A stretch of DNA of 32,899 nt from positions 1 through 32,899 of the forward strand of contig JAETOE010000039.1 in NCBI GenBank assembly GCA_021771815.1. The letters are read 5' to 3'. Shown piece by piece: positions 16,781-25,973 of this stretch. The position numbers and the translations under genes are program-made. The stretch comes from Roseburia hominis (lineage in GTDB: Bacteria; Bacillota; Clostridia; Lachnospirales; Lachnospiraceae). Below the pieces are notes generated by a model that made no database searches, was not told the DNA's origin, and worked only from the letters and a program-made list of their open reading frames with translations. How positions within the stretch are numbered: position 1 is the first letter of the stretch; the number at the start of each line of letters is the position of its first letter.

Positions 16781-16825
16781 GAGAACACAAAACTATGCGT
16801 ACTATGAGCGCGGAAATGAGGCAAA

Positions 16826-18529
16826 ATGACAGAGTTTACATTTTCAACACTGGAATATCACAGACCGGACTTTAAGAAGCTTTTGGCGGCTGCGGAGCAG
16901 ATGACAGAGCGGGTACAGAAAGCCGCATCTTATGAGGAAGTAAAGCGGATCATGAAGGAGATGGAGGAGCTTTCCGACGATCTTTCGACGGACATGGTGA
17001 TCGCTTCGATTCGTCATACGTTAGATACGACCGACGAATATTATGAGAAGGAAGACGAATATATTAATAACACGATGCCGACCGTGATGCCAAAGCTTCT
17101 GGCATACGATGACGCGGTCATGAACTGTGCGTTCCGTGCGGACATCGAGAAGGAGTACGGAAAGCAGTTTTTTGTGCAGAAGGAGCTGAACAAAAAGACC
17201 TTCTGTGAGGCGAACATTCCGCTGATGCAGCAGGAAGCGAAGCTGACGAACGAGTATCAGAAGATTATGGCGACCGCGGCGATCGAGTTCGACGGGAAGA
17301 CGCTCAATCTTTACGGCGTGCAGAAATATTTTGAGCATGAGGACCGGGATGTGCGGCGTGCGGCAGTCAGGGCTTATTCCGATTTCTATCACAGCAATGA
17401 GCAGCGTCTTGAGGAAATCTGGGATGAGCTTATCACGATCCGTAATCAGATGGGAAAGAATCTCGGATTCGAGAATTTCATCCCGGTTGGTTATATGCAG
17501 CAGGGGCGTACCGATTACGGTCAGAAAGAGGTCGAGTCGTTCCGCGAGCAGGTGCTTACGGAAATCGTACCGATCTGTGAAAAGCTATATGAGGCGCAGG
17601 CAAAGCGTCTTGGCGTTGATTCACTGATGGTCTACGATGAGAAGCGGGTATTCCCTGACGGAAATGCCGTTCCGGCGGGGGACGATGATTTCATGGTGGA
17701 AGAAGCGCGTAAGATGTATCATGAGATCAGCCCCGAGACAGGTGAATTCATTGATTTTATGATCGATCATGAGCTTATGGACCTGAAAAACAAGCCGGGT
17801 AAGGCATCCACGGGCTATATGACACATCTTGCCCGCTATAAGGCGCCGTTTGTATTTTCCTGCTTCAATCAGACGATTGGCGATATGCAGGTATTAACGC
17901 ATGAGCTCGGACATGCGTTTGCGGGTTACATGGCGATGCGCAGCCAGCCGATTTCCGATTACTATTCGGAGTCTACGGATATTGCGGAGATTCATTCGAT
18001 GTCGATGGAGCAGTTCTCTTATCCATATGCGGAACGTTTCTTCGGTGAACAGGCAGATAAGTTCCGTTTTGCGCATCTGCAGGAAGCAATCACATTCGTG
18101 CCGTTTGGCGTGGCAGTCGATGAATTCCAGCATATCTGTTATGCAAATCCGGGGATGACGCCGAAGGAGCGTACGCTTGCGTGGAAGAAGTTAGAGGAGA
18201 AATATATGCCGTGGCGCAGATACGATGCGGACGATTTCTTTGACCGCGGCGGCTTCTGGTATCATAAGCTGCACATTTATCTCTATCCGTTCTACTACAT
18301 TAACTATACCTTAACGACGATGGGGGCGATGGAGTTCAAGAAAAAGAATTATGAGAACCACGAGGATGCATGGCAGGATTATCTGAATCTCTGCAAGTGC
18401 GGCGGCAGCATGAGTTATCTTGAGACGTTAAAATACGCGAATCTCATGAATCCGTTTGAACAGGGAAGCGTGAAAAATGCCATCAGCGTAGCGAAAGATG
18501 AGTTGTTTGAAAGCCCCTATATGAAGTAG
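16826..18529 (+). CDS. M3-family oligoendopeptidase (PepF-related zinc protease)
   Basis: A cytoplasmic zinc endopeptidase that trims short peptides. The M3 signature HELGHAFAGY has zinc ligands His359 and His363 and catalytic Glu360. The third ligand is most likely Glu388 in STDIAEIHS. The mainly helical N-terminal 200 residues form the channel that limits substrate size. Length 567 aa fits the branch of M3 oligoendopeptidases related to but distinct from PepF, so no gene symbol is given. TGAGG lies close to the ATG (about 4-5 bases). It has a strong promoter of its own and no terminator before the small membrane-protein gene 83 bp on, so the two may be co-transcribed. Confidence 0.92.
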   Translation: MTEFTFSTLEYHRPDFKKLLAAAEQMTERVQKAASYEEVKRIMKEMEELSDDLSTDMVIASIRHTLDTTDEYYEKEDEYINNTMPTVMPKLLAYDDAVMNCAFRADIEKEYGKQFFVQKELNKKTFCEANIPLMQQEAKLTNEYQKIMATAAIEFDGKTLNLYGVQKYFEHEDRDVRRAAVRAYSDFYHSNEQRLEEIWDELITIRNQMGKNLGFENFIPVGYMQQGRTDYGQKEVESFREQVLTEIVPICEKLYEAQAKRLGVDSLMVYDEKRVFPDGNAVPAGDDDFMVEEARKMYHEISPETGEFIDFMIDHELMDLKNKPGKASTGYMTHLARYKAPFVFSCFNQTIGDMQVLTHELGHAFAGYMAMRSQPISDYYSESTDIAEIHSMSMEQFSYPYAERFFGEQADKFRFAHLQEAITFVPFGVAVDEFQHICYANPGMTPKERTLAWKKLEEKYMPWRRYDADDFFDRGGFWYHKLHIYLYPFYYINYTLTTMGAMEFKKKNYENHEDAWQDYLNLCKCGGSMSYLETLKYANLMNPFEQGSVKNAISVAKDELFESPYMK

Positions 18530-18612
18530 AGCAGGCAGGAAGGCGGCAAAAGATGCCAGAGCCTGGCGGAAGAAAAGAAACGATTGAGGGAGTATAGAAG
18601 AGGGAGTATCAT

Positions 18613-18924
18613 ATGGAAGAATTATTGGAAGTGACAAGAAAGCAGCTTCGTTTTCAGAAGATCATCAGCGCATTGCTTGCAGTCATTATTGTCATGCTGC
18701 TTGTGGCGGGGACGATGTTTGCGCGCCAGATGAACCAGATGACGACAGCGATGAATGAAGCGGTCGAAAAGCTTCAGGATATCGACGTGGAGGGCATTAA
18801 CGATGCGATTTCCTCCACACAGGCGATGCTTGAGAGCGTGGATGAATTCTCTGCCGCAGTGGATCAGGTGACGGATCGCGTAAAGGATTTTGATACGTGG
18901 ATGTCCGGTATTTTTGGAAATTAA
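18613..18924 (+). CDS. small single-pass membrane protein, unknown function
   Basis: 103 aa. A short basic N-terminus, one membrane helix (about 15-36), then an amphipathic, probably coiled-coil segment to the end with many Asp/Glu/Gln and a Met-rich stretch. AGGGAG lies 6 bases before the ATG. The layout recalls small DUF948-like or methyl-accepting-like fragments, but no family is certain. It could oligomerise at the membrane surface. It ends at a terminator shared with the converging minus-strand operon. Confidence 0.65.
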   Translation: MEELLEVTRKQLRFQKIISALLAVIIVMLLVAGTMFARQMNQMTTAMNEAVEKLQDIDVEGINDAISSTQAMLESVDEFSAAVDQVTDRVKDFDTWMSGIFGN

Positions 18925-18927
18925 AAG

Positions 18928-18969
18928 GGAAACGCGATTTGCCTAACGGCGGGTCGCGTTTCCTTTTTT
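18928..18969. terminator. bidirectional terminator between converging genes
   Basis: GGAAACGCGA (18928-18937) pairs with TCGCGTTTCC (18954-18963), 10 bp, with six T residues on the plus side and AAAA on the other, so it works in both directions. The stop codon of the minus-strand flavin reductase gene (18943-18945) lies inside its loop. Confidence 0.85.
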
Positions 18970-19668
18970 GTTAGTAATTTTTGCGGATTTTTTGCCTCGA
19001 TTTGTAGTTCTGCCGGAGGAGGCTATGCCTTTTTTGCCTTGATTTGCAGATTTACCTGCGGGCTTTGCAGTTTTCTTCGCCACGCTGTAGCCGAAGCTGC
19101 CGAGCTTCTTCCCGAGCAGAAAATATTCGCCGTGGGAGTAGGTGACAAGCCCGGTATCGTTTAAGTGGAATTTGCCGCTCTCGTCCATGTAGGCGTAGTC
19201 GATCGTGACCGCGACGACGTCGGCGAGAATCAGATTGTGGCTACCGAGCGGCAGAATCTTGCGCACCCTGCACTCGATATTGACCGGACTCTCGGCAATG
19301 CCGGGGACGAATACCTCGCGGGAGGGCAGGGGCGTCAAATGCATTTCTTTGAATTTGTCAACGTCCCTGCCGGAGCGCACGCCGCAGTAGTCGGTGGCTA
19401 AAACGAGAGCTTCCGTCGTCAGATTTACGACAAATTCACCGGACTGCTCGATCATGTGGTAGGAGTAGCGCTCCGGGCGCACCGAAATGGAGAGCATCGG
19501 CGGATTCGTGCAGACGGTTCCCGCCCATGCGACCGTGATGATATTCGGTTTACCCTGTAGGGCGGGATTTTTACATTCCGGGTCAGCGCCGTCCTTATAC
19601 TGGCAGCTCACCATGACGGCGGGCAGGGGATAGAGCATATTGCCGGGTTTGAATGCGGATTTTGACAT
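18943..19668 (-). CDS. flavin reductase-like (FMN-binding split barrel) protein with basic tail
   Basis: Residues 1-197 match the flavin reductase/DIM6-NTAB family: PLPAVMVSC, then NIITVAWAG and PPMLSISVRPERYSY near the flavin-binding fold, and GEYFLLGKKLGSFGYSV at the end. It would bind FMN and reduce or transfer hydride; its partner is unknown. Residues about 198-241 are an added Lys/Arg/Gly/Ser/Asn-rich tail of low complexity, not part of the family and similar in style to nucleic-acid-binding tails. The frame extends seven codons further up, but AAAGGAA sits just before the ATG at 19668, so that start was chosen. It is the last gene of the minus-strand group, 33 bp after DUF4364. Confidence 0.85.
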   Translation of the reverse strand: MSKSAFKPGNMLYPLPAVMVSCQYKDGADPECKNPALQGKPNIITVAWAGTVCTNPPMLSISVRPERYSYHMIEQSGEFVVNLTTEALVLATDYCGVRSGRDVDKFKEMHLTPLPSREVFVPGIAESPVNIECRVRKILPLGSHNLILADVVAVTIDYAYMDESGKFHLNDTGLVTYSHGEYFLLGKKLGSFGYSVAKKTAKPAGKSANQGKKGIASSGRTTNRGKKSAKITNKKGNATRR

Positions 19669-19701
19669 AGCGGTTCCTTTCGTATACAAAATGATGGTGC
19701 A

Positions 19702-20217
19702 TCACTTCATCAGAATATCCATCAGATAGGCGTAGACATCTTCGTTCTGCTTCTTCCAGTTGTTGCAGACGGCCTCCGCCTGCTCTTTATTCTTTACGGT
19801 CAGCGTCAGGTCGATCAGATTTGTGTCATGCACGCGGAACTGGCAGCGCACGGCGTAATCCTGATTCGGGGTTTTGTAGTAGTCCGCAATGACGGAGTTG
19901 ACCGTGCGCAGCTCCAGTTTGTTTTTCTCAAAATAGGCGATCGTGTCGTGCTCGATGGCGTCCGTGATCTTGTCGCGGAAAAAGCCGAGCGTCTCTTTTC
20001 CGGCTGCCGTGATGTAGTACTGGGTGTTGCTGTGGGTGGATTCCGTGCGAATCAGACCGGAGTCGGTGAGGTCGTTTAAGACCTGCTGTACACGGAAATA
20101 ATCGGTGTATTCCTGCTCGAGAAAAAAGTCGGAAATCTGTGTGTTGGTCAGTGGAAAATCCACCTTATCGAGCATGTTTAAAATGGTAAGCTTATATATG
20201 GTAAATGGTTCAGCCAT
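19702..20217 (-). CDS. DUF4364 family protein, winged-helix regulator-like
   Basis: 171 aa matching the Clostridia-specific DUF4364 family. The N-terminal 75 residues read as a winged helix of PadR/transcription-factor type (TIYKLTILNMLDKVDFPLTNTQISDFFLE, then RVQQVLNDLTDSGLIRTESTHSNTQYYITAAGKETL). The rest is a mixed alpha/beta domain that could dimerise or bind a ligand. The function is unproven; a transcriptional role is inferred from the fold. The start codon overlaps the radical SAM stop by 8 bases, with GAGGAAT just upstream, so the two are translationally coupled. Confidence 0.85.
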   Translation of the reverse strand: MAEPFTIYKLTILNMLDKVDFPLTNTQISDFFLEQEYTDYFRVQQVLNDLTDSGLIRTESTHSNTQYYITAAGKETLGFFRDKITDAIEHDTIAYFEKNKLELRTVNSVIADYYKTPNQDYAVRCQFRVHDTNLIDLTLTVKNKEQAEAVCNNWKKQNEDVYAYLMDILMK

Positions 20218-21202
20218 GTGATTCCTCGTTTCTATAATATTTTCCCTGCCAGATATTCCGTTCGCGCATGCGCTTTTGAATCGTGTTTAAAACGCGTTTC
20301 TTGTCCGTGCTCCAGAGCGGTGCGATAAGAAGGCTCCGCGGTCCGTCTCCGGTGAGGCGGTGTATTACCATTTCCGGCGGGAGCAGTGCGAGACAGTCAA
20401 TGACGAAATCGCAGTATTCCTCCAGCGAAAAGAGGGGGAACGGTTCTTTCTCATAGAGCATTCCCAGATCGGTATTCTTTAACACATGGAGCAGCTGCAG
20501 CTTTACGCCCTGGACCGGAAGCCCTGCGACATAGGAGACGGATGCGCGCATCATTTTTTCTGTCTCGTTCGGAAGCCCCAGGATTAAATGTGTAATCACG
20601 TCGATTCCGCGGGAGCGCAGGTCGGATACGGATTTCTCGTACTGTGCGAGTGTAAAGCCGCTTCTTATAAAGCGAAGTGTGTCGGCGTGGATGGTCTGTA
20701 GGCCAAGCTCCACCCAGACGGGTTTTATCTGATTCAATTCTGCCAGCAGATCGAGTACGGGCTCTGGAAGGCAGTCGCAGCGCGTCGCGATGGAAAGAGC
20801 TGCGATATCGGGATGAAAAAGCGCCTCTGTGAACAGGGAACGCAGCACGTCTACAGGGGCGTAAGTATTGGTGTATGCCTGAAAATAGGCGATATATTTG
20901 CGGCAGTCAGACTTCTTTTGTATGCGTTCCTTTGCCTGCGCAATCTGCTCTGTTATAGAGAGCGTGGGAGCGGAGGCGAAATCACCGCTGCCTCCCGCAC
21001 TGCAGAAAATGCAGCCGCGGGTGTCAAGACTGCCGTCGCGGTTGGGACAGGTCATACCGCCGTTTAAGGAGAGACGGTAGATCTTTTCCCCGAATGTCTT
21101 CTTAAGGTATGCGTCTAAGGAGAAGTAACGCTTGTCTCCCCAGAATGCGGGATAGGGCTGTTCGCGCGAGTCTGCGGGGCAGCCCGCTGCAGAAATATTC
21201 AT
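20210..21202 (-). CDS. radical SAM protein, YhcC/TIGR01212 family
   Basis: 330 aa. The 4Fe-4S cluster motif is Cys52-x11-Cys64-x2-Cys67 (CPNRDGSLDTRGCIFC), the wide-spaced form shared by YhcC and Elp3-like radical SAM enzymes. WVELGLQT and HLILGLPNE are core barrel motifs. YhcC-type proteins have no firmly established reaction; roles in RNA or small-molecule modification are suggested from the Elp3 resemblance. The frame stays open upstream through a repeat region to 21409, but ATG at 21202 is preceded at 5 bases by a perfect AAGGAGG and is the start matching relatives. It is the second gene of a minus-strand group after malic enzyme. Confidence 0.88.
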   Translation of the reverse strand: MNISAAGCPADSREQPYPAFWGDKRYFSLDAYLKKTFGEKIYRLSLNGGMTCPNRDGSLDTRGCIFCSAGGSGDFASAPTLSITEQIAQAKERIQKKSDCRKYIAYFQAYTNTYAPVDVLRSLFTEALFHPDIAALSIATRCDCLPEPVLDLLAELNQIKPVWVELGLQTIHADTLRFIRSGFTLAQYEKSVSDLRSRGIDVITHLILGLPNETEKMMRASVSYVAGLPVQGVKLQLLHVLKNTDLGMLYEKEPFPLFSLEEYCDFVIDCLALLPPEMVIHRLTGDGPRSLLIAPLWSTDKKRVLNTIQKRMRERNIWQGKYYRNEESHG

Positions 21203-21429
21203 AAAATCCTCCTTGTTTTCCGAAGGAAAATGCGACTGCCTATGCAGGAGCAGAGGATTTGCCTCCTTGTTTTCCGAAGGAAAATGCGACTGCCAGTGCA
21301 TGGAGCAACGCCCAGCAAGCTGTGCAGGATTTGCCTCCTTGTTTTCCGAAGGAAAATGCCTGCCATGCCTGCATGGCGTGTGCCCTTTGCATGGAGCAAC
21401 GCCCAGCAAGCTGTGCAGGATTTGCCTCC
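21203..21429 (-). repeat. triplicated hairpin plus Shine-Dalgarno repeat
   Basis: Three identical 26-base copies (21208-21233, 21262-21287, 21334-21359) and a fourth fragment (21425-21429). On the minus strand each reads as a small hairpin (TTTTCC-TTC-GGAAAA) followed by AAGGAGG. A longer neighbour block of 41 bases is also duplicated exactly (21298-21338 and 21389-21429, 91 bp apart). Only the last AAGGAGG, next to 21202, has a start codon. The copies are 54 and 72 bp apart, both multiples of three, so the frame through them stays open. Confidence 0.9.
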
Positions 21430-21432
21430 GCC

Positions 21433-22602
21433 TTAGCGCACGATATGAGACTTTACCGCCTCGCTTACCACTTCGGCAACGCGTGGGTCGAAGGCTTCCG
21501 GCATAATAAAATCATCGGAGAGCTGCTCGTCGGAGACAAGTCCTGCGATCGCTTCTGCGGCTGCAAGTTTCATTTCCTCTGTGATCTGGGTCGCGCGTCC
21601 CTCGAGCGCTCCCTTAAAGATGCCCGGGAAAGCAACCACGTTGTTGACCTGATTCGGGAAATCACTCCGTCCGGTACCGACGATTCTTGCGCCTGCCGCC
21701 TTTGCCACATCCGGCATAATTTCGGGAACCGGATTTGCCATTGCAAAAAGGATGGAATCGCGGTTCATCGATGCGACCATCTCCGGCGTTACGATGTTCG
21801 GAGCGGATACGCCGACAAAGATATCTGCTCCGACTAACGCATCGGCGAGTGTTCCGTGCCGGTCGGAGAGATTCGTTACCTCAGTCATTTTCTGCTGCAT
21901 CCAGTTTAAGTTCGGATAGTCCTTTCCGATGATGCCCTCGCGGTCGCACATTGTTGCGTCTTTAAAACCGTAGGTGAGCAGAAGCTTCGTGATCGCGACG
22001 CCTGCGGAGCCGGCACCGTTTACAACGACGCGGCAGTCCTCCTTTTTCTTTCCGGTGACGCGGAGTCCGTTGATGATTCCTGCGAGGACTACGATTGCCG
22101 TACCATGCTGGTCGTCGTGGAATACCGGGATGTCCAACATTTCTTTTAAGCGCTCCTCAATCTCAAAGCAGCGGGGAGCGGAGATGTCCTCTAAGTTAAT
22201 GCCGCCGTAAGCCGGGGCGATATTCTTGATGGTTGTGATGATTTCCTCGGTGTCCTGCGTGTCAAGGCAGATCGGGACGGCGTTGACGTTGCCGAATTCC
22301 TTAAACAGAACGCATTTGCCCTCCATGACAGGCATGGCAGCGTAGGCACCGATATTTCCAAGACCGAGAACTGCGCTCCCGTCGGAGATGACAGCTACCG
22401 TATTGGCTTTCATAGTGTATGTATATGCCGCTTCTTTATTTTGGGCAATGACTTTACAGGGCTCTGCAACGCCCGGAGTGTAGGCGATCGCGAGATCTTC
22501 TCTCGAATTGACCCTGGATTTGGCTACAGTCTCGAGCTTGCCGTTCCATTTTTCATGCATGAGCAGTGCCTTTTCGGCGGTACTTGTCGTCTGATTTTCC
22601 AT
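21433..22602 (-). CDS. malic enzyme (malate dehydrogenase, oxaloacetate-decarboxylating)
   Basis: Converts malate to pyruvate and CO2 with reduction of NAD(P). Catalytic Tyr41 is in AYTPGVAEP, the lysine near 96-101 in EGKCVLFKEFG, metal ligands in EDISAPRCFEIE (about 138-147) and HDDQHGTA (162-169), and the dinucleotide site GAGSAG (196-201). At 389 aa it is the short bacterial form without a phosphotransacetylase-like extension. NAD versus NADP preference cannot be read with confidence, so no symbol is given. AGGAGA lies about 8 bases before the ATG. It is the first gene of the minus-strand group, with a promoter at 22658-22686. Confidence 0.95.
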   Translation of the reverse strand: MENQTTSTAEKALLMHEKWNGKLETVAKSRVNSREDLAIAYTPGVAEPCKVIAQNKEAAYTYTMKANTVAVISDGSAVLGLGNIGAYAAMPVMEGKCVLFKEFGNVNAVPICLDTQDTEEIITTIKNIAPAYGGINLEDISAPRCFEIEERLKEMLDIPVFHDDQHGTAIVVLAGIINGLRVTGKKKEDCRVVVNGAGSAGVAITKLLLTYGFKDATMCDREGIIGKDYPNLNWMQQKMTEVTNLSDRHGTLADALVGADIFVGVSAPNIVTPEMVASMNRDSILFAMANPVPEIMPDVAKAAGARIVGTGRSDFPNQVNNVVAFPGIFKGALEGRATQITEEMKLAAAEAIAGLVSDEQLSDDFIMPEAFDPRVAEVVSEAVKSHIVR

Positions 22603-22657
22603 AATGTGATTCTCCTGTTTATATGAATGTACGCTTTAATATAGAAACAACAGTTCA

Positions 22658-22686
22658 ATCATACCATTATCATTTTCACAAATCAA
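22658..22686 (-). promoter_or_regulatory. malic enzyme promoter
   Basis: On the minus strand: TTGATT (22686-22681), 17 bp, TATGAT (22663-22658). It lies about 55 bp before the start codon, in an AT-rich divergent region shared with rho. Confidence 0.55.
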
Positions 22687-22698
22687 GAAAATTAGGAC

Positions 22699-22727
22699 TT
22701 CCTATTTTGAAAAAAGTATTGTATAAT
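22699..22727 (+). promoter_or_regulatory. probable rho promoter
   Basis: A perfect TATAAT at 22722-22727 with a weak -35 (TTCCTA, 22699-22704) at 17 bp. The leader before the rho start codon is about 100 nt. Only the -10 is convincing. Confidence 0.45.
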
Positions 22728-22833
22728 ACGCGTATCATAAATTCATTTTGTCGTTTCAGACACGATTCCCACAGCGTATGAGAGAATAGCAGGAATAGAG
22801 AAAATAGAGGACGCAGAGAATAGGAGAATATGA

Positions 22834-24522
<1,689 letters not shown>

Positions 24523-24548
24523 AAAAGACGAAAATTATATAAAACAGC

Positions 24549-24577
24549 TTGATTTTATAGGGGTCATATGTTAAAAT
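24549..24577 (+). promoter_or_regulatory. rpmE promoter
   Basis: TTGATT (24549-24554), 17 bp, TAAAAT (24572-24577), with TG one base upstream of the -10 (extended -10). rpmE can therefore be transcribed independently of rho. Confidence 0.7.
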
Positions 24578-24583
24578 AATACC

Positions 24584-24701
24584 GCTGTTTATTCGGGACG
24601 ATCTCTTGCAGAAAGTGCCATATGCGGATCGGGTATACGGGTACAAAGAGATTTGAAACAGGGCAACTATAGAACGATAAGAGTATAAAGAGGTGAAGAT
24701 C
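24584..24701 (+). other. long rpmE leader, possible ribosomal-protein autoregulatory RNA
   Basis: About 118 untranslated bases separate the rpmE promoter from its start codon, long for a ribosomal-protein gene. Autoregulatory L31 leader RNAs are known in several bacterial groups. I cannot trace a defined fold by eye, so this is only a candidate. Confidence 0.25.
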
Positions 24702-24908
24702 ATGAAGGCAGGAATCCATCCAGATTACTATCAGGCAACTGTTACATGTAACTGTGGCAATACGTTTGTTACAGGTTCAACAAAGAAAGATATCCACGTT
24801 GAGATCTGTTCCAAATGTCATCCATTTTACACAGGTCAGCAGAAGGCTGCTCAGGCTCGTGGACGTATTGACAAGTTCAATAAGAAGTATGGTATGCAGC
24901 AGCAGTAG
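24702..24908 (+). CDS. rpmE: ribosomal protein L31 (zinc-binding type)
   Basis: 68 aa, matching bacterial L31: [17 protein letters not shown], then [13 protein letters not shown]. The four cysteines Cys16, Cys18, Cys36 and Cys39 bind zinc, so this is the C+ form. It sits in the intersubunit bridge region of the 50S subunit. An in-frame GTG lies nine bases upstream inside the ribosome binding site (AAAGAGGTGA); the ATG at 24702 was chosen. The C-terminus is Gln-rich. It has its own promoter and a terminator. Confidence 0.96.
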   Translation: MKAGIHPDYYQATVTCNCGNTFVTGSTKKDIHVEICSKCHPFYTGQQKAAQARGRIDKFNKKYGMQQQ

Positions 24909-24931
24909 TACGGTGCGGGTGGCACTGTACT
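24907..24931 (+). promoter_or_regulatory. hairpin overlapping the rpmE stop codon
   Basis: AGTACGGTGC (24907-24916) pairs with GCACTGTACT (24922-24931), 10 bp with one G-T pair, around a 5-base loop. It begins inside the stop codon and has no T tract, so it is probably an mRNA-stabilising 3' element. Confidence 0.5.
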
Positions 24932-24954
24932 CGTAAGTGAAAACGGTTACAGAT

Positions 24955-24986
24955 AAGGTTGAGGTTTTTTAATCTCAACCTTTTTT
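24955..24986 (+). terminator. intrinsic terminator of rpmE
   Basis: AAGGTTGAG (24955-24963) pairs with CTCAACCTT (24974-24982), 9 bp, followed by T residues to 24986. Confidence 0.88.
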
Positions 24987-25022
24987 ACCTTTATGGTTTT
25001 GGAAAGCAAAATAGGAAGAATT

Positions 25023-25973
25023 ATGAGATATTCGGGAATTGGCGGTCAGGCGGTCATGGAGGGCGTGATGATGAAGAATCAGGAGAAATACGCCGTAGCC
25101 GTGAGAAAGCCGGATCAGGAAATAGTAGTCGAAACCTCAGTGTATGAGGGGATTGTTAAGAATAAGAATATAAGAAACATGCCGATTTTGCGCGGTGTGT
25201 TCAGTTTCATAGAATCATTGACACTCGGGATGAAGACGCTTACCTTTTCGGCGTCCTTTTTTGAGGAGGAAGAGGAAGCGCCAAAGAAACGCAGGGAGAA
25301 GAAAGAGCGGCGCGCGCTTAACGAAGAAGAGCGGCAGCGCAGGGAGAAGCGGCAGGAGAATGCTATGATGGGCGGTACGGTAGCACTGTCGGTCGTACTC
25401 GCAGTCGCCATTTTTATGATACTTCCGTATTACATATCCGTCTTTTTTCAGCGGTTTATCGCGTCGCAGACGGTCATCGCGCTCTTAGAGGGCGTGGTTC
25501 GCCTTGTGATTTTTATCGGATATGTGGCGGCAATCTCATTGATGCCGGATATCAGGCGGGTATATATGTACCATGGAGCGGAGCATAAATGTATCAACTG
25601 TATTGAGCATGGATTGGATCTGACGGTTGAGAATGTGCGGGGCAGTTCCAGACAGCATAAGCGCTGCGGAACAAGCTTTCTGCTGATCGTCATGCTCATC
25701 AGTATAGTTTTTTTCATGTTTATTCGTGTGGATAACGGCGTGCTGCGGCTTTTGCTGCGCATCCTTCTGATTCCAGTGATTGCCGGAGTTTCCTATGAGT
25801 TCATCCGACTTGCAGGGCGCAGTGACAATGTGTTTGTCAACATTTTAAGTAAGCCGGGACTTTGGCTGCAGAAGCTGACCACGAGAGAGCCGGACGATGC
25901 GATGATCGAGGTGGGAATCGCTTCGGTGGAGGCAGTGTTCGACTGGAAGTCTTATGTGGAGGAAATACGATGA
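25023..25973 (+). CDS. DUF1385 (YqhQ-like) membrane protein
   Basis: 316 aa, a clear DUF1385 member: GIGGQAVMEGVMMKN at the N-terminus and YMYHGAEHKCINCIEHG (about 181-197), then SSRQHKRCGTSFLL. The conserved His and Cys residues look like a metal site, but the function is unknown. Membrane helices lie at about 116-138, 153-174, 217-235 and 243-262. A highly charged stretch (80-112) precedes the first. ATG at 24993 is also in frame, but AGGAAG directly precedes the ATG at 25023, where the family begins. The gene overlaps prmC by ATGA. DUF1385 genes are often found beside rpmE and prmC/prfA in Clostridia and Bacilli. Confidence 0.9.
   Translation: MRYSGIGGQAVMEGVMMKNQEKYAVAVRKPDQEIVVETSVYEGIVKNKNIRNMPILRGVFSFIESLTLGMKTLTFSASFFEEEEEAPKKRREKKERRALNEEERQRREKRQENAMMGGTVALSVVLAVAIFMILPYYISVFFQRFIASQTVIALLEGVVRLVIFIGYVAAISLMPDIRRVYMYHGAEHKCINCIEHGLDLTVENVRGSSRQHKRCGTSFLLIVMLISIVFFMFIRVDNGVLRLLLRILLIPVIAGVSYEFIRLAGRSDNVFVNILSKPGLWLQKLTTREPDDAMIEVGIASVEAVFDWKSYVEEIR

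Noticed and set aside
15807-16790. Minus-strand frame of 327 codons over the orphan membrane protein
   Set aside because: Leu/Arg/His-rich mirror of a Glu/Lys-rich gene; it has no ribosome binding site and crosses a terminator. The plus-strand gene has a promoter and ribosome binding site.
21203-21409. N-terminal extension of the radical SAM protein through the repeats, starting at TTG 21409
   Set aside because: No ribosome binding site near the TTG, whereas a perfect AAGGAGG lies 5 bases before ATG 21202, where the family begins.
21203-21430. Possible CRISPR array
   Set aside because: Only three copies with unequal spacing, the spacers are themselves duplicated, and no cas gene is near.
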